A stretch of 64,000 nucleotides of DNA from Lewinellaceae bacterium (lineage in GTDB: Bacteria; Bacteroidota; Bacteroidia; Chitinophagales; Saprospiraceae): contig JACJYG010000009.1 in the NCBI GenBank assembly GCA_020636215.1, positions 462,433 through 526,432 of the forward strand, read 5' to 3'. The notes below the pieces were generated by a model. It saw only the letters and a program-made list of their open reading frames with translations, was not told the origin of the DNA and did not search any database. A program made the position numbers and the translations under genes. Positions 44,344 through 53,308 of the stretch are shown here, piece after piece. The number at the start of each line of letters is the position of its first letter. Position 1 is the first letter of the stretch.

Positions 44344-44471
44344 TGACCCACTGACCTTCCGACCTCCAGACCTAATGACCTAAAGACCTCCCGACCTAAA
44401 GACCTAAAGACCTAAAGACCTAAAGACCTAATGACCTAAAGACCTAAAGACCTTCCGACCTAAAGACCTCT
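44344..44471. repeat. Tandem octamer GACCTAAA repeats
   Basis: About a dozen near-tandem GACCTAAA units with variants (GACCTAAT, GACCTCCC, GACCTTCC) lie in the gap between the BASS gene and the flavoprotein. No coding signal. It may be a slippage-prone minisatellite like that at 25921-26009. Confidence 0.8.
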
Positions 44472-44537
44472 CTGTAACCCCCATCACCAAACCTCGCTTC
44501 AAAATCCCTTTATTTGGGCAAAAATTTAAACGACAAA

Positions 44538-45884
44538 ATGAATTCATATCAATACGACCTTGTCGTAATCGGGGCAGGCCCGGGAGGCATGGAAGCCGCA
44601 CAGTATGCCGGGCAGAAAGGGTTGAAGGTAGCCCTGGTTTCCAACACCAAGATCGGGGGGCGAGCGGTGTGGAGTAGCCTCGTACCGTCCAAGGCATGGC
44701 TGGCGCTGGCGGAGAAAATCGACGGGCTGCGCCAGTTGTCAGGCATGGGCGCGAATGCCAAGGGTTATGAACTGGACCTGGGCCAGTTGCGCCAGCGCAT
44801 CGGCGAGCAAAGCCAGCTGGCATCCGGTATACGGTTGAAAGAACTGGAAGCGGCCGGAGTACATTTCAACTTCGGGAATGGAAAAATAACCGCAACGCAT
44901 ACGGTAAAAGTGTCCGCCGAATCGGAACCTGCGTATTCCCTCTCCGCCAGGAATATCATTATCGCTTCCGGCTCGGGGCCGCGTTTTCTGCCGGACGCCA
45001 AACCCAACAAGAACCGGATATATGCCCCCAAAATTGCACCGGCCATACCAGAGATCCCCAAAAGCCTGGTTGTCGCGGGAGGCGGAGTAACGGGTACAGA
45101 ATACGCCTATGCTTTTGCCGCCCTGGGCTCAAAGGTGACGGTGCTGCAAAGCGGCGATCAGCTTCTGCCACGAGTGGATGCAGAAGTGGCCGAGGCTTTC
45201 CGTTTATACCTGGAACGGCATTACAATATTACATTCCACCCCGGGAAGGCGATCCGCAGCATGGAACAGCAGGGTGATAAAGTGGTGGCAACCACCATAA
45301 GTAACCAAACCTTCGAAGCTGATTACGGATTCATCGCCATCGGCAGGACGCCCGACCTGAGCTTTTTCGAGCCGGAAGTTTTGCCGCTGGAGCTTACAGC
45401 ATCAAAAATGGTCGCCATCGATGAATTCGGCCGCACCAACATTCCCAACATTTATGCCGTCGGCGATATCACCGGCACGCCTATGACGGCCAACCGGGCC
45501 AGTATGCAGGCCAGGGTAGCGGTGCAACACATTCTGGAAGGAGATAACAGAAAGCTACGCCCCGGCTATTTCATCGAGGCGGCCTATACCAACCCTCCAA
45601 TCGCCCAGATCGGAGACATGCAAGCAGAAGCGGGCACAGAATTCATTGTCCGCCCGTTCAACGGACTGCTCAAGGCTAACATGATGGGCGAAGCGGAAGG
45701 GATGCTGAAACTAAAAATCCGCAAGAACGATGGCCACATCCTCGGCGCCGCTGGTTTTGGCGCTCACTTTACGGATGTGTTGGGCATCATTCAGTTGGCA
45801 ATGAACAATGATATTTCCTTTGAAAAATTAAGAGCGATCCCACTGGCGCATCCGTCGATCAGCGAGGTGATAAGTGTGCTATAA
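44538..45884 (+). CDS. Dihydrolipoamide-dehydrogenase-like flavoprotein lacking redox Cys pair
   Basis: From ATG 44538 this is a 448-residue two-dinucleotide-binding flavoprotein. FAD site: YDLVVIGAGPGGMEAAQYAG. NAD site: KSLVVAGGGVTGTEYAYAFAALG. FAD-binding: TNIPNIYAVGDITGTPMTAN. Dimer end: IPLAHPSISEVI. The position of the canonical GGxCxxxGCxPSK reads GGRAVWSSLVPSK, so both active-site cysteines are gone while the flanking motif remains. It therefore cannot do dithiol-disulfide exchange as classical Lpd does. A ferredoxin-, quinone- or thiol-independent NAD(P)H oxidoreductase role is possible. Confidence 0.8.
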   Translation: MNSYQYDLVVIGAGPGGMEAAQYAGQKGLKVALVSNTKIGGRAVWSSLVPSKAWLALAEKIDGLRQLSGMGANAKGYELDLGQLRQRIGEQSQLASGIRLKELEAAGVHFNFGNGKITATHTVKVSAESEPAYSLSARNIIIASGSGPRFLPDAKPNKNRIYAPKIAPAIPEIPKSLVVAGGGVTGTEYAYAFAALGSKVTVLQSGDQLLPRVDAEVAEAFRLYLERHYNITFHPGKAIRSMEQQGDKVVATTISNQTFEADYGFIAIGRTPDLSFFEPEVLPLELTASKMVAIDEFGRTNIPNIYAVGDITGTPMTANRASMQARVAVQHILEGDNRKLRPGYFIEAAYTNPPIAQIGDMQAEAGTEFIVRPFNGLLKANMMGEAEGMLKLKIRKNDGHILGAAGFGAHFTDVLGIIQLAMNNDISFEKLRAIPLAHPSISEVISVL

Positions 45885-45947
45885 GAGGGGCCTCAGCAAT
45901 ATCCCAAATCAAATCGCTGTAGTAGGCCAAAGGCCTTGCTACAACAA

Positions 45948-45981
45948 AAGCCGCAACACCCGATATCCGGGCCTGCGGCTT
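45948..45981. terminator. Bidirectional terminator hairpin
   Basis: AAGCCGCA (45948-45955) pairs with TGCGGCTT (45974-45981) with further CCCG/CGGG pairing inside. It lies between convergent genes and has T-rich flanks on the minus side. Confidence 0.55.
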
Positions 45982-46035
45982 CTAATGGATTGACTCAACA
46001 AAAAGTTGAGCACAAGGCATCGAAATACCTTGGGC

Positions 46036-46680
46036 TTAATTCAGGTTTTCAATCACTTTCAGGAATTCCGTCACCGGCTGATTGCCAACCAGTTCGTGGT
46101 CTTCGTTGATAATAATCTTAGGAACCCCCATCACACGGTACTTCATCGACAGTTCGGGGTAAACAGAAGCATCAACCATATCGGCTTTGATATGCGGGTT
46201 TTCCAATGCCAGGCGATGGCCGGTCACCACAGCGCCCGGGCAATAGGGGCAAGTGGCCGTTACGAATACCTGAATGTGAATATCCTTATCAATGGCTTTG
46301 ATGCGGTTAGCCAGCTCTGCCGGTATTTCTTCGTGGTTACCCGAAACCTCCTTCAATGCGGTAAGGAATGAATTGATCTCGTAACCGCCGGGGATGCCAT
46401 AGAAACGGATACCGTAGTCCTTCTTGTCTTTGTCGAGCAGCACGATAGCCGGGATCTTATCCACACCATACTGTTCAGCCACCGCTTTGTCTTTGACCAA
46501 TTCAAAAACTTCAAAACTGACCTTGTCGGACAGGCCGGCAAACTCCTCCACAAACGTGTGCGCATCGTTGCAGCTATTGCATTCAAATTCCTGAGTAAAA
46601 AATGCGATGTTAACCTCATCCTTCATTTCACGGAGGATGTCCGTCAACTGGCTGCGGACGCTGTCATTGAATATTGCCAT
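46036..46680 (-). CDS. Two-domain thioredoxin-fold protein with CxxC sites
   Basis: This 214-residue protein has two thioredoxin-like halves. The first has FFTQEFECNSCNDAH, the second VFVTATCPYCPGAVV, both CxxC. IPAIVLLDKDKKDYG and MGVPKIIINEDHELVG supply the cis-Pro strands. This is the layout of PDO/NrdH-like or AhpF N-terminal-type disulfide oxidoreductases. No signal peptide, so cytosolic. It is convergent with the flavoprotein gene, which resembles its usual reductases but lacks the cysteines needed for that job. Confidence 0.8.
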   Translation of the reverse strand: MAIFNDSVRSQLTDILREMKDEVNIAFFTQEFECNSCNDAHTFVEEFAGLSDKVSFEVFELVKDKAVAEQYGVDKIPAIVLLDKDKKDYGIRFYGIPGGYEINSFLTALKEVSGNHEEIPAELANRIKAIDKDIHIQVFVTATCPYCPGAVVTGHRLALENPHIKADMVDASVYPELSMKYRVMGVPKIIINEDHELVGNQPVTEFLKVIENLN

Positions 46681-46833
46681 AATTGGTATCTTTTATGAGT
46701 TGAATTTTTCTTTCTAATAAAACACCGGAAGAAAGGAATTGGGCGCCGGCCGCTTGATAATAACACTTCCTGCACCCAATACCTTCTCCGAATGTTCATT
46801 GCCCGCCGGCGGACTGCCAACTGGCCTATTAAT

Positions 46834-47148
46834 TTACCGTGCGCCCTGCGGCTTGCCCTGCTGAGCGGCCAGATGCTGATAGTACATCACTTCTTCTACC
46901 GTACCGGCATTATAAGCTTCACTAACACCACATGCCTTGAGGTACATCATCGCTTGCCCACTGCGGTTGCCGCTGCGGCAGTATAGTATGACCGGCTGCG
47001 GCATCTTCCGGAATTCTTCCACGCGGGAAGGCACCGTGCCCAGCGGGATGTTTACTGCTCCCGGAGCATGGCCCATTGCAAACTCAAATGGCTCGCGGAC
47101 ATCAATCAGGCTTACTTCTTTCTGGCTAAAAACATTTACTAAATCCAT
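46834..47148 (-). CDS. Rhodanese-like domain protein
   Basis: From ATG 47148 this is 104 residues: a single rhodanese domain with SLIDVREPFEFAMGHAPGAVNIPLG and active-site loop CRSGNRSGQAM. Sulfurtransferase or sulfur carrier in the cytosol. It runs in the same direction as the two-CxxC protein and may serve the same thiol chemistry (inference). Confidence 0.85.
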   Translation of the reverse strand: MDLVNVFSQKEVSLIDVREPFEFAMGHAPGAVNIPLGTVPSRVEEFRKMPQPVILYCRSGNRSGQAMMYLKACGVSEAYNAGTVEEVMYYQHLAAQQGKPQGAR

Positions 47149-47288
47149 GGTCTGTTCTTTTTTTCTGCAAAGAAACAGGGGTTTCGGCTGAGCGTCAGTG
47201 AACAGAGTCACAGAGGGCAGATGAGATTCGGTGGATTGAAATCGGGAGGGCAGAGCAGCGTCCGGCCTACCGGCCTACCAAAGGAGGC

Positions 47289-48167
47289 TCACGGCAGCCT
47301 TTTCGGTTCCACCACTGGCTTATGGGTTTCAAAATAGTTGAACGACCAGGCCAGGAGGATAGTGAAAACGAGGGAACCAATCCCAATGAGGGCATTATAA
47401 AAAGGTGGAGCCGTAAGGGAAATTCGGATCAGGACGGTGGTGAGTACAAAAGCAGAGTACCGAAACAAAGTGTAATAGTCCGGGTTGTAGCGCAGCGCGA
47501 TCAGCAGGAACAGGATATCGCTGAATATGAGCAGGGTGTAAAAAGTGTTGAAGGAGTTATGCAACTCACCAGTTAACCAGAATTCCCGGAGATCGAAGAT
47601 GCCGATGAGCAGGAAACTGAAGAACATGAGGGTGGCGATGAGTTTTTTGTAGCTGATAAACTGCGCGCGGTCCTGGGCACTGCGGGTAAGCGGCTGTTTG
47701 CGGTAAATCTGATAATACACGCCCAGCAGGATGAACACCAGCAGCCCGCCAAAGGCATCGGAACCAATATGCAGCACGGCGCCCTGCACATTGGCCCAGT
47801 CGATGGGCTCTTCGATCTTGGAAAATTCCTTAAAAGAAGACCGGACCAGGATCAGGGACAGGATCTCGAACTGTTTACCTACGCTTTCGGCGATCGAGTT
47901 GGGCATGGTGAACACCAGCGATAATAACTCGGTGAGCAGCAACAGGGTGAAGGCCAGCTCTATGGCAAAAAAGTGGTTGTAAATATGCTCCTCGATGGGG
48001 GTTCCTTCCAGCCAACCCAGCCGCTTGGCCTCGGCCAGGCCCAGCCCCAGCAGAAAAGCCAGAATGAGGGCCTTGCTGATGAGGGCAAAAGTCCCCTTTC
48101 GCTCCCAGCGGCGGTGGAAGTAGTCAAACAGCCGTTCAACATTGGGTAAGAAAATTCGATCCTCCAT
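47289..48167 (-). CDS. Multi-spanning membrane protein of unknown function
   Basis: This 292-residue protein of seven or eight hydrophobic spans starts MEDRIFLPNVERLFDYFHRRW (basic amphipathic lead). It includes FGGLLVFILLGVYYQIY and FNTFYTLLIFSDILFLLIAL. I recognise no family. It lies in a minus-strand run after pepD with a 62-base gap. Its function cannot be stated. Confidence 0.65.
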   Translation of the reverse strand: MEDRIFLPNVERLFDYFHRRWERKGTFALISKALILAFLLGLGLAEAKRLGWLEGTPIEEHIYNHFFAIELAFTLLLLTELLSLVFTMPNSIAESVGKQFEILSLILVRSSFKEFSKIEEPIDWANVQGAVLHIGSDAFGGLLVFILLGVYYQIYRKQPLTRSAQDRAQFISYKKLIATLMFFSFLLIGIFDLREFWLTGELHNSFNTFYTLLIFSDILFLLIALRYNPDYYTLFRYSAFVLTTVLIRISLTAPPFYNALIGIGSLVFTILLAWSFNYFETHKPVVEPKRLP

Positions 48168-48229
48168 ATCAACAGCATCAATAGTATCAACAGCATCAAC
48201 AGCATTCTATCCTATCCTCCACCCTGCAA

Positions 48230-49687
48230 TCACACCTGCCTGAGGGCCTCCTTCAGGTATGTCCAGAACTTCTCCACCGAAGCGATATGCACCTTCTCAT
48301 CCGGCGAATGCGGATGGCGGATAGTAGGGCCGAAAGAGATCATATCCAGGCCTGGGTAGTGCTCACTAATGATGCCACATTCCAGTCCGGCATGGCAGGC
48401 CGCTACCTGGGGCTTATCCCCGAACAGATCCTGGTAAAGGCCTTCCATCACCTGGAGTATAGCAGACTTGGGATTGGGCGCCCAGCCAGGATAACTACCG
48501 CCGTTTTCAACTTTAGCGCCAACAGATTCAAAAGCCGCCCGCACGGCATAGGCCACATCCATTTTGCCGGATTCGATAGAACTGCGCTGTAAACTCTGAG
48601 TAATAAATTCGCCATCTCTGACGATGACCCTGGCCAGGCTGGAAGAAGTCTCCACCAGGCCGGGAATGTCGGGGGCCATGCGGAACACGCCGTTGGGTAC
48701 AGCGTAAATAGCATTGAACACCTTATCCTGATCGGCCGCCGCCATCACTTTGTGGGGCATAGTTGTTTCCTCAATATCAATGGCCAAATCCGGTTCGATG
48801 CTCTTGAATTCCCGGAGGATATCTCCTTTCCGGCGGCCAAACGCTTCCAAAAAATCAGTTTTATGCTTATTCAACACCACCACCATTGCAGTTGATTCCC
48901 GTGGGATTGCATTACGCAGGCTTCCGCCATCGATACTGGTGACGCGCAGGCCGAATGGTTCTGTAGTATTATAGAGCAGGCGATTCATCAATTTATTAGC
49001 ATTGCCCCGCCCCAAATGGATATCCAGTCCGGAGTGGCCGCCTTTCAGGCCGCGGATGCGGAGCTGAAAAGCCGTTCCGTCTTTGGGCGCCGGTTCTTCG
49101 GTGTATTTCATAAAAGTATTGGAATCGATGCCGCCCGCACAGCCGATGGTCAGTTCGTCGTCCTGCTCAGAATCGAGGTTGAGCAGGATCTTTCCTTTCA
49201 GCATACCTTCCGTCAGCCCTTTGGCGCCGGTCATGCCGGTCTCTTCATCGATGGTAAAAAGCGCCTCGAGGGGCGGATGAGGAATGTCCTGCGATTGCAA
49301 AAGGGTCATAATGGCAGCCACGCCGATGCCGTTATCAGCCCCAAGCGTGGTGCCCTCGGCGGTTACCCATTCTCCATCCACATAACTGCGGATACCTTCA
49401 GAGTTGAAATCGAAATTGGTATCGGCATTTTTCTGATGCACCATATCGAGGTGGGATTGAAGGATGACGGTTGGCCGCCCTTCCATTCCCGGGCTGGCCG
49501 GTTTGCGGATGATGACGTTGCCCGTACTGTCAACGATAGTGTCCAGGCCCAGGTTTTCTCCAAACTGCCGCATGAATTCAATGACGCGCTCTTCGTGTTT
49601 GGAGGGGCGGGGTACTTCATTCAGATTGGCAAAATTATTCCAAAGGCTCTGGGGCTGTAGTTGTCGGATTTCGGTACTACTATTCAT
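48230..49687 (-). CDS. pepD: Aminoacyl-histidine dipeptidase (M20)
   Basis: This 485-residue peptidase has VILQSHLDMVHQKN with the first zinc-binding His and Asp, GADNGIGVAAIM bridging Asp, FTIDEETGMTGAKGL with the catalytic Glu pair, GGHSGLDIHLGRGNAN and the lid-domain end MISFGPTIRHPHSPDEKVHI with the last His. This is the PepD (carnosinase-like) M20 group that cleaves Xaa-His dipeptides. Cytosolic. Length is typical. Confidence 0.9.
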   Translation of the reverse strand: MNSSTEIRQLQPQSLWNNFANLNEVPRPSKHEERVIEFMRQFGENLGLDTIVDSTGNVIIRKPASPGMEGRPTVILQSHLDMVHQKNADTNFDFNSEGIRSYVDGEWVTAEGTTLGADNGIGVAAIMTLLQSQDIPHPPLEALFTIDEETGMTGAKGLTEGMLKGKILLNLDSEQDDELTIGCAGGIDSNTFMKYTEEPAPKDGTAFQLRIRGLKGGHSGLDIHLGRGNANKLMNRLLYNTTEPFGLRVTSIDGGSLRNAIPRESTAMVVVLNKHKTDFLEAFGRRKGDILREFKSIEPDLAIDIEETTMPHKVMAAADQDKVFNAIYAVPNGVFRMAPDIPGLVETSSSLARVIVRDGEFITQSLQRSSIESGKMDVAYAVRAAFESVGAKVENGGSYPGWAPNPKSAILQVMEGLYQDLFGDKPQVAACHAGLECGIISEHYPGLDMISFGPTIRHPHSPDEKVHIASVEKFWTYLKEALRQV

Positions 49688-49765
49688 GAGTTTTGCTTTT
49701 TTTCAATATTATAAAAAAATGGGCAATCTTTCCGTCAAACCTTAAAGGTTTCTCTCCTCAATCGC

Positions 49766-50632
49766 TCACTTCGCCTGAGGCCTGATAAATGTCACCACTG
49801 CGGCGGCGGACAGGATGGCCATCCCCCCCAGCAGTACCCGCCAGCCTGGTATTTCTCCCAACAGGAAAGCCGCCGCAATGATCCCATACACCGGTTCCAG
49901 GGAAGCAATAATGCTGGCCGTTCGGGCAGGCACGCTTTTTAGGCCGTTGATGAAAAGGGTATGAGAAATGGCGGTGAACACCACGCCCAGCAGCACCAGC
50001 AAGCCCCAATCGGCCATGCCAATAGTTGGGCGTTCCCACCAAAGAAAGGGCAGCAGAACCAGCATAGCCACCAGGTCCTGGTAAAAGGCGATTTGGAGGC
50101 TGCTGTAACTACGCACATACCTGCGGTTGAGGATAGAAAGCAGCGCGAAGGAAGCACCGGAGAGCGCCCCCCAAAGCACCCCCTGCGTAACGTCATTGGC
50201 CAACTGCCATTCGGGAATAATAAGCGCTACCCCCATCAAAGTAATACCTGCCAGTACCAAGCTTTGCCCATGGAACTTTTCGCGGAAGAACCAGGGCTCC
50301 AGGAGCACCGTAAAAATGGGGAAAGTGGAGTAAGCCAGCAGGCCCACCGCTACCGTTGATACTTTAATGGATTCGAAGAAAGTAACCCAATGCAGGGCCA
50401 AGAGTATCCCCAGCAGGCTCAAATAGAGGTAATCAGGCCGCCGCGCCAGGCGGAAGGAATGGCCAGCCAGCTGGAGCACAAAAGCCAGGGTAAAGGAAGC
50501 AAAAAACACCCGCCCCAGAACGATGATGGTGGATGGTAAAGCGATCCATTTTCCGAATAAGCCAGCCAGTCCGAAAAGTAATACGGCTATGTGAATTTCC
50601 GCCAGATGGCGGGTTGTATGGGCTGGCCTCAT
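49766..50632 (-). CDS. EamA (DMT) family transporter
   Basis: This 288-residue protein has ten short membrane spans in two EamA halves (HIAVLLFGLAGLFGKW..., GVLWGALSGASFALLSILNRRYV...). It ends with SIIASLEPVYGIIAAAFLLGEIPG, a typical EamA second-half motif. Drug/metabolite exporter or nucleotide-sugar type; substrate unknown. It lies 16 bases after glgA, probably in the same transcript. Confidence 0.85.
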   Translation of the reverse strand: MRPAHTTRHLAEIHIAVLLFGLAGLFGKWIALPSTIIVLGRVFFASFTLAFVLQLAGHSFRLARRPDYLYLSLLGILLALHWVTFFESIKVSTVAVGLLAYSTFPIFTVLLEPWFFREKFHGQSLVLAGITLMGVALIIPEWQLANDVTQGVLWGALSGASFALLSILNRRYVRSYSSLQIAFYQDLVAMLVLLPFLWWERPTIGMADWGLLVLLGVVFTAISHTLFINGLKSVPARTASIIASLEPVYGIIAAAFLLGEIPGWRVLLGGMAILSAAAVVTFIRPQAK

Positions 50633-50648
50633 ACAGAAAGATTTAGAT

Positions 50649-52139
50649 TTATTTCCCCACTTGCTCCCGCCGTCGTTCGAGGGCCTGATTATATACCTTC
50701 ACGTACTCTTCCGCACTGCGCTCCCAGGAAAAGCGCTGCCGCATGGCGTTTTGAATGAGGCTGGCCATATGCTCTTTTCGGTCAAAATAAGTGCTCACCA
50801 CCCATCCAATCGTATTGTGAATGGACCTGGGGCCGGCATCCCAGAACAGGAATCCGGTGCCGGCGCCATCGTACTCATCGTATTGCTCTACCGAATCCAC
50901 CAGCCCGCCGGTAGCGTGCACAATGGGGAGAGTCCCATATCGCAGGGAATACATCTGGTTGAGCCCACAGGGTTCGTAGCGAGAGGGCATCATGAAAAAA
51001 TCGGAACCGGCTTCTATCCAGTGGGACAGTTCATTGTTGTAACCGATGAAACTTCCAACTTTACCCGGATACTGAGCTGGAAGTTGCATGTACTTGTATT
51101 CCAGGTCTTTTTCTCCGGATCCCAAAACAACAAACTGCACCAGCATTTCTTTCAATACGCTGTGGATCGCGGGATAGAGCAGGTCAAGCCCTTTCTGGCT
51201 GGCAAAGCGGCTCACCACTCCAATCAGTGGAATATTGGCGTTCACTTCCAAGCCAAAATGTTGTTGCAAGGCCATTTTGCAGTTGGCTTTCCCCTGTAAG
51301 TCTGCAGTGGAATACCGGGCAGGAATTAAAGGATCGGTTTCCGGATTCCATTCCTGGTAATCTACGCCATTGAGAATGCCGATGTAAGCATCGCCTTTGG
51401 CGCGAAGATAGGCGCTCAATCCTGCGCCCATTTCTGTATTACGGGTTTCCTCTGCATAAGTTGGGCTAACGGTAGTCACCATGTCCGCAAAGTGAATCCC
51501 CCCCTTGAGGTAGTTGATATTGCCGAGATCTTCGAATTTATCAGTGGTAAAATGATCCCATCCCAGGCCGGAATAAGCGTATTGGTCCCGCCCGTATTTC
51601 CCCTGATGGCCAATGTTGTGAATGGTTAGAATGCTGGCAGCCTGGCCCAGAACAGAACTGTTCCAGAACCAGGTTTTGAGGTAGGCGGTAGCCGGCGCGG
51701 TCGGCCAATCGTGCACGTGCACAATATCCACTTCAAAATGCTGGTCGATACATAATTGCAGCGCCGCCCTGGTGAAAAAGGCAAAACGGCGCGGGTTGTC
51801 GATATAATCTTCGTGCCGGGCGTTGTTGTAGATGCCATCCCGTCCGAAAAAACCCTGGTGTTCAATAAAATAAACGGGAACCCCCTCTTCGGTATGGGTC
51901 ATATCAACAGAACACCATTCCTCGAGCCCTCCCATCCAGACACCCATGGGGCTGTGAAATGGTTTCAAACCATATTTTGCAGCATCGATTGAAGCGTATT
52001 TGGGGATGATGATCCGTACATCGTGCCCCATTTGTTTCAGGGCTTTGGGCAGAGCGCCCACCACGTCCGCCAGGCCGCCGGTCTTGGCATAGGGGACGCA
52101 TTCGGAGGCAATCATAACTATTCTCAGAGGCGTAGACAT
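50649..52139 (-). CDS. glgA: Glycogen synthase, GT5
   Basis: From ATG 52139 (MSTPLRIVMIASECVPYAKTG) this is 496 residues. KTGGLADVVGALPKAL is the ADP-glucose-binding KxGGL motif. HDWPTA, LTIHNIGHQG, ILNGVDYQEWNP and MPSRYEPCGLNQMYSLRYG are also present. These define ADP-glucose glycogen/starch synthases (GT5). It extends alpha-1,4-glucan from ADP-glucose. glgC and glgB are not in the window. An upstream ATG 20 codons earlier was rejected in favour of the conserved start. Confidence 0.9.
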   Translation of the reverse strand: MSTPLRIVMIASECVPYAKTGGLADVVGALPKALKQMGHDVRIIIPKYASIDAAKYGLKPFHSPMGVWMGGLEEWCSVDMTHTEEGVPVYFIEHQGFFGRDGIYNNARHEDYIDNPRRFAFFTRAALQLCIDQHFEVDIVHVHDWPTAPATAYLKTWFWNSSVLGQAASILTIHNIGHQGKYGRDQYAYSGLGWDHFTTDKFEDLGNINYLKGGIHFADMVTTVSPTYAEETRNTEMGAGLSAYLRAKGDAYIGILNGVDYQEWNPETDPLIPARYSTADLQGKANCKMALQQHFGLEVNANIPLIGVVSRFASQKGLDLLYPAIHSVLKEMLVQFVVLGSGEKDLEYKYMQLPAQYPGKVGSFIGYNNELSHWIEAGSDFFMMPSRYEPCGLNQMYSLRYGTLPIVHATGGLVDSVEQYDEYDGAGTGFLFWDAGPRSIHNTIGWVVSTYFDRKEHMASLIQNAMRQRFSWERSAEEYVKVYNQALERRREQVGK

Positions 52140-52178
52140 AGGCGTGGATTTTGGGAGAACGACTATTCGTTTCATCCC

Positions 52179-52208
52179 CAAATTAAACATTCCTCCCAAA
52201 ATTCAAAA
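52179..52208 (-). promoter_or_regulatory. Putative promoter of glgA
   Basis: On the minus strand, TTTTG (52204-52208) is followed 17 bases later by TTAATTTG (52179-52186), close to the Bacteroidota -33/-7 pair TTTG/TAnnTTTG. It lies about 40 bases before the chosen glgA start. Confidence 0.45.
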
Positions 52209-52316
52209 GGTTCGGACATTATGGTTTTGGCAGTTAGCAAAAGGAACCCTGATGCCTGTGACATGGGGCCTGTAGACATGTGATATGCAAACGTGTGGCC
52301 TGTATTAAAAGTTAGC

Positions 52317-52324
52317 TATATTTG
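52317..52324 (+). promoter_or_regulatory. Putative -7 box of murQ
   Basis: TATATTTG fits TAnnTTTG exactly and lies 20 bases before the murQ ATG at 52345. No clear TTG at -33. Confidence 0.4.
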
Positions 52325-52344
52325 GGTCGAAAACCTTGCCGAAA

Positions 52345-53145
52345 ATGGAAAAAGTAACCGAACAGCCATCACCCTACCGCCATCTGGAGCAGATGCCGGT
52401 AGAGGACATCTTACGAAACATCAATCGCGAAGACCAGACGGTGCCCTTTGCAGTGGAACGCGCTATCCCCAGCATTACCCCGCTGGTCAAACTGATCATT
52501 GAAAAAATGAAGGACGGTGGCCGGCTTTTCTATATCGGCGCCGGCACCAGTGGCCGGTTAGGCATCCTCGACGCCTCCGAATGCCCCCCCACCTACGGCG
52601 TACCCGACGATTGGGTCATTGGCCTGATTGCCGGGGGGGATTACGCCATCCGCAAAGCGGTTGAATTTGCTGAAGACAGCCATAGCCAGGCATGGGAAGA
52701 CCTTAAAGCCTATTTCATCAACGAACAGGATGTGGTGATCGGCATAGCGGCATCGGGTACCACCCCTTATGTGGTGCAAGGCCTTCGGGCCTGCCAGGAA
52801 AATAAAATCACCACCGGCTGCATCACCTGCAATCCCGATGCCCCGGTTAGTGAATTCTCGGATTATCCTATCGAGGTGGTCGTTGGCCCGGAGTTTGTTA
52901 CCGGCAGTACGCGGATGAAATCGGGCACTGCTCAAAAACTCGTGCTCAACATGATCAGCACCAGCATCATGATCGGCCTGGGCCGCGTGCTGGATAACAA
53001 GATGGTCGACATGCAATTGAGCAACAATAAACTGGTAGAACGTGGGGCCAAGATCATTCAGCACAATCTCCATATTTCTTATGAAGAGGCTCGCGAACGG
53101 CTTCTGAAACACGGGAGCGTCCGCAAGGCGCTGGATGGAGATTAA
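52345..53145 (+). CDS. murQ: N-acetylmuramic acid 6-phosphate etherase
   Basis: The start is taken at MEKVTEQPSPYRHLE (52345), giving 266 residues. SIS domain with FYIGAGTSGRLGILDASECPPTYG (residues 60-85), GIAASGTTPYVVQGL and EFVTGSTRMKSGTAQKLVLNM. These are the phosphosugar-binding and catalytic motifs of MurQ, which cleaves the lactyl ether of MurNAc-6-P to GlcNAc-6-P during cell-wall recycling. About 30 residues shorter than E. coli MurQ. The stop codon lies at the edge of a palindromic element. Confidence 0.92.
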   Translation: MEKVTEQPSPYRHLEQMPVEDILRNINREDQTVPFAVERAIPSITPLVKLIIEKMKDGGRLFYIGAGTSGRLGILDASECPPTYGVPDDWVIGLIAGGDYAIRKAVEFAEDSHSQAWEDLKAYFINEQDVVIGIAASGTTPYVVQGLRACQENKITTGCITCNPDAPVSEFSDYPIEVVVGPEFVTGSTRMKSGTAQKLVLNMISTSIMIGLGRVLDNKMVDMQLSNNKLVERGAKIIQHNLHISYEEARERLLKHGSVRKALDGD

Positions 53146-53308
53146 GAGCTTGTTCAAATTTCATCCTTCGGGCTGAAAATGTCCCTTTTTTGCTTATACT
53201 ACGTTGTCGAAATGGTCACGTACCTAAGGGTATGCTCCCATTTCGACGCCTTGCCTAAGCAAAAAATGAATAATTTTCATCTCCAAAAACGAAATTTGAA
53301 CAAGCTCT
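53145..53308. mobile_element. 164-bp MITE-like palindrome, copy 1
   Basis: Terminal arms AGAGCTTGTTCAAATTTC (53145-53162) and their exact complement (53291-53308). A homologous 164-bp copy in the opposite orientation lies at 55515-55678. It fills the gap between the convergent murQ and methyltransferase genes, covers the last base of the murQ TAA and reaches into the TAG of the methyltransferase. It may act as their shared terminator. Confidence 0.75.

Noticed and set aside
44344..44471. Possible CRISPR array or origin iterons
   Set aside because: Pure tandem octamers with no spacers and no replication gene beside them.
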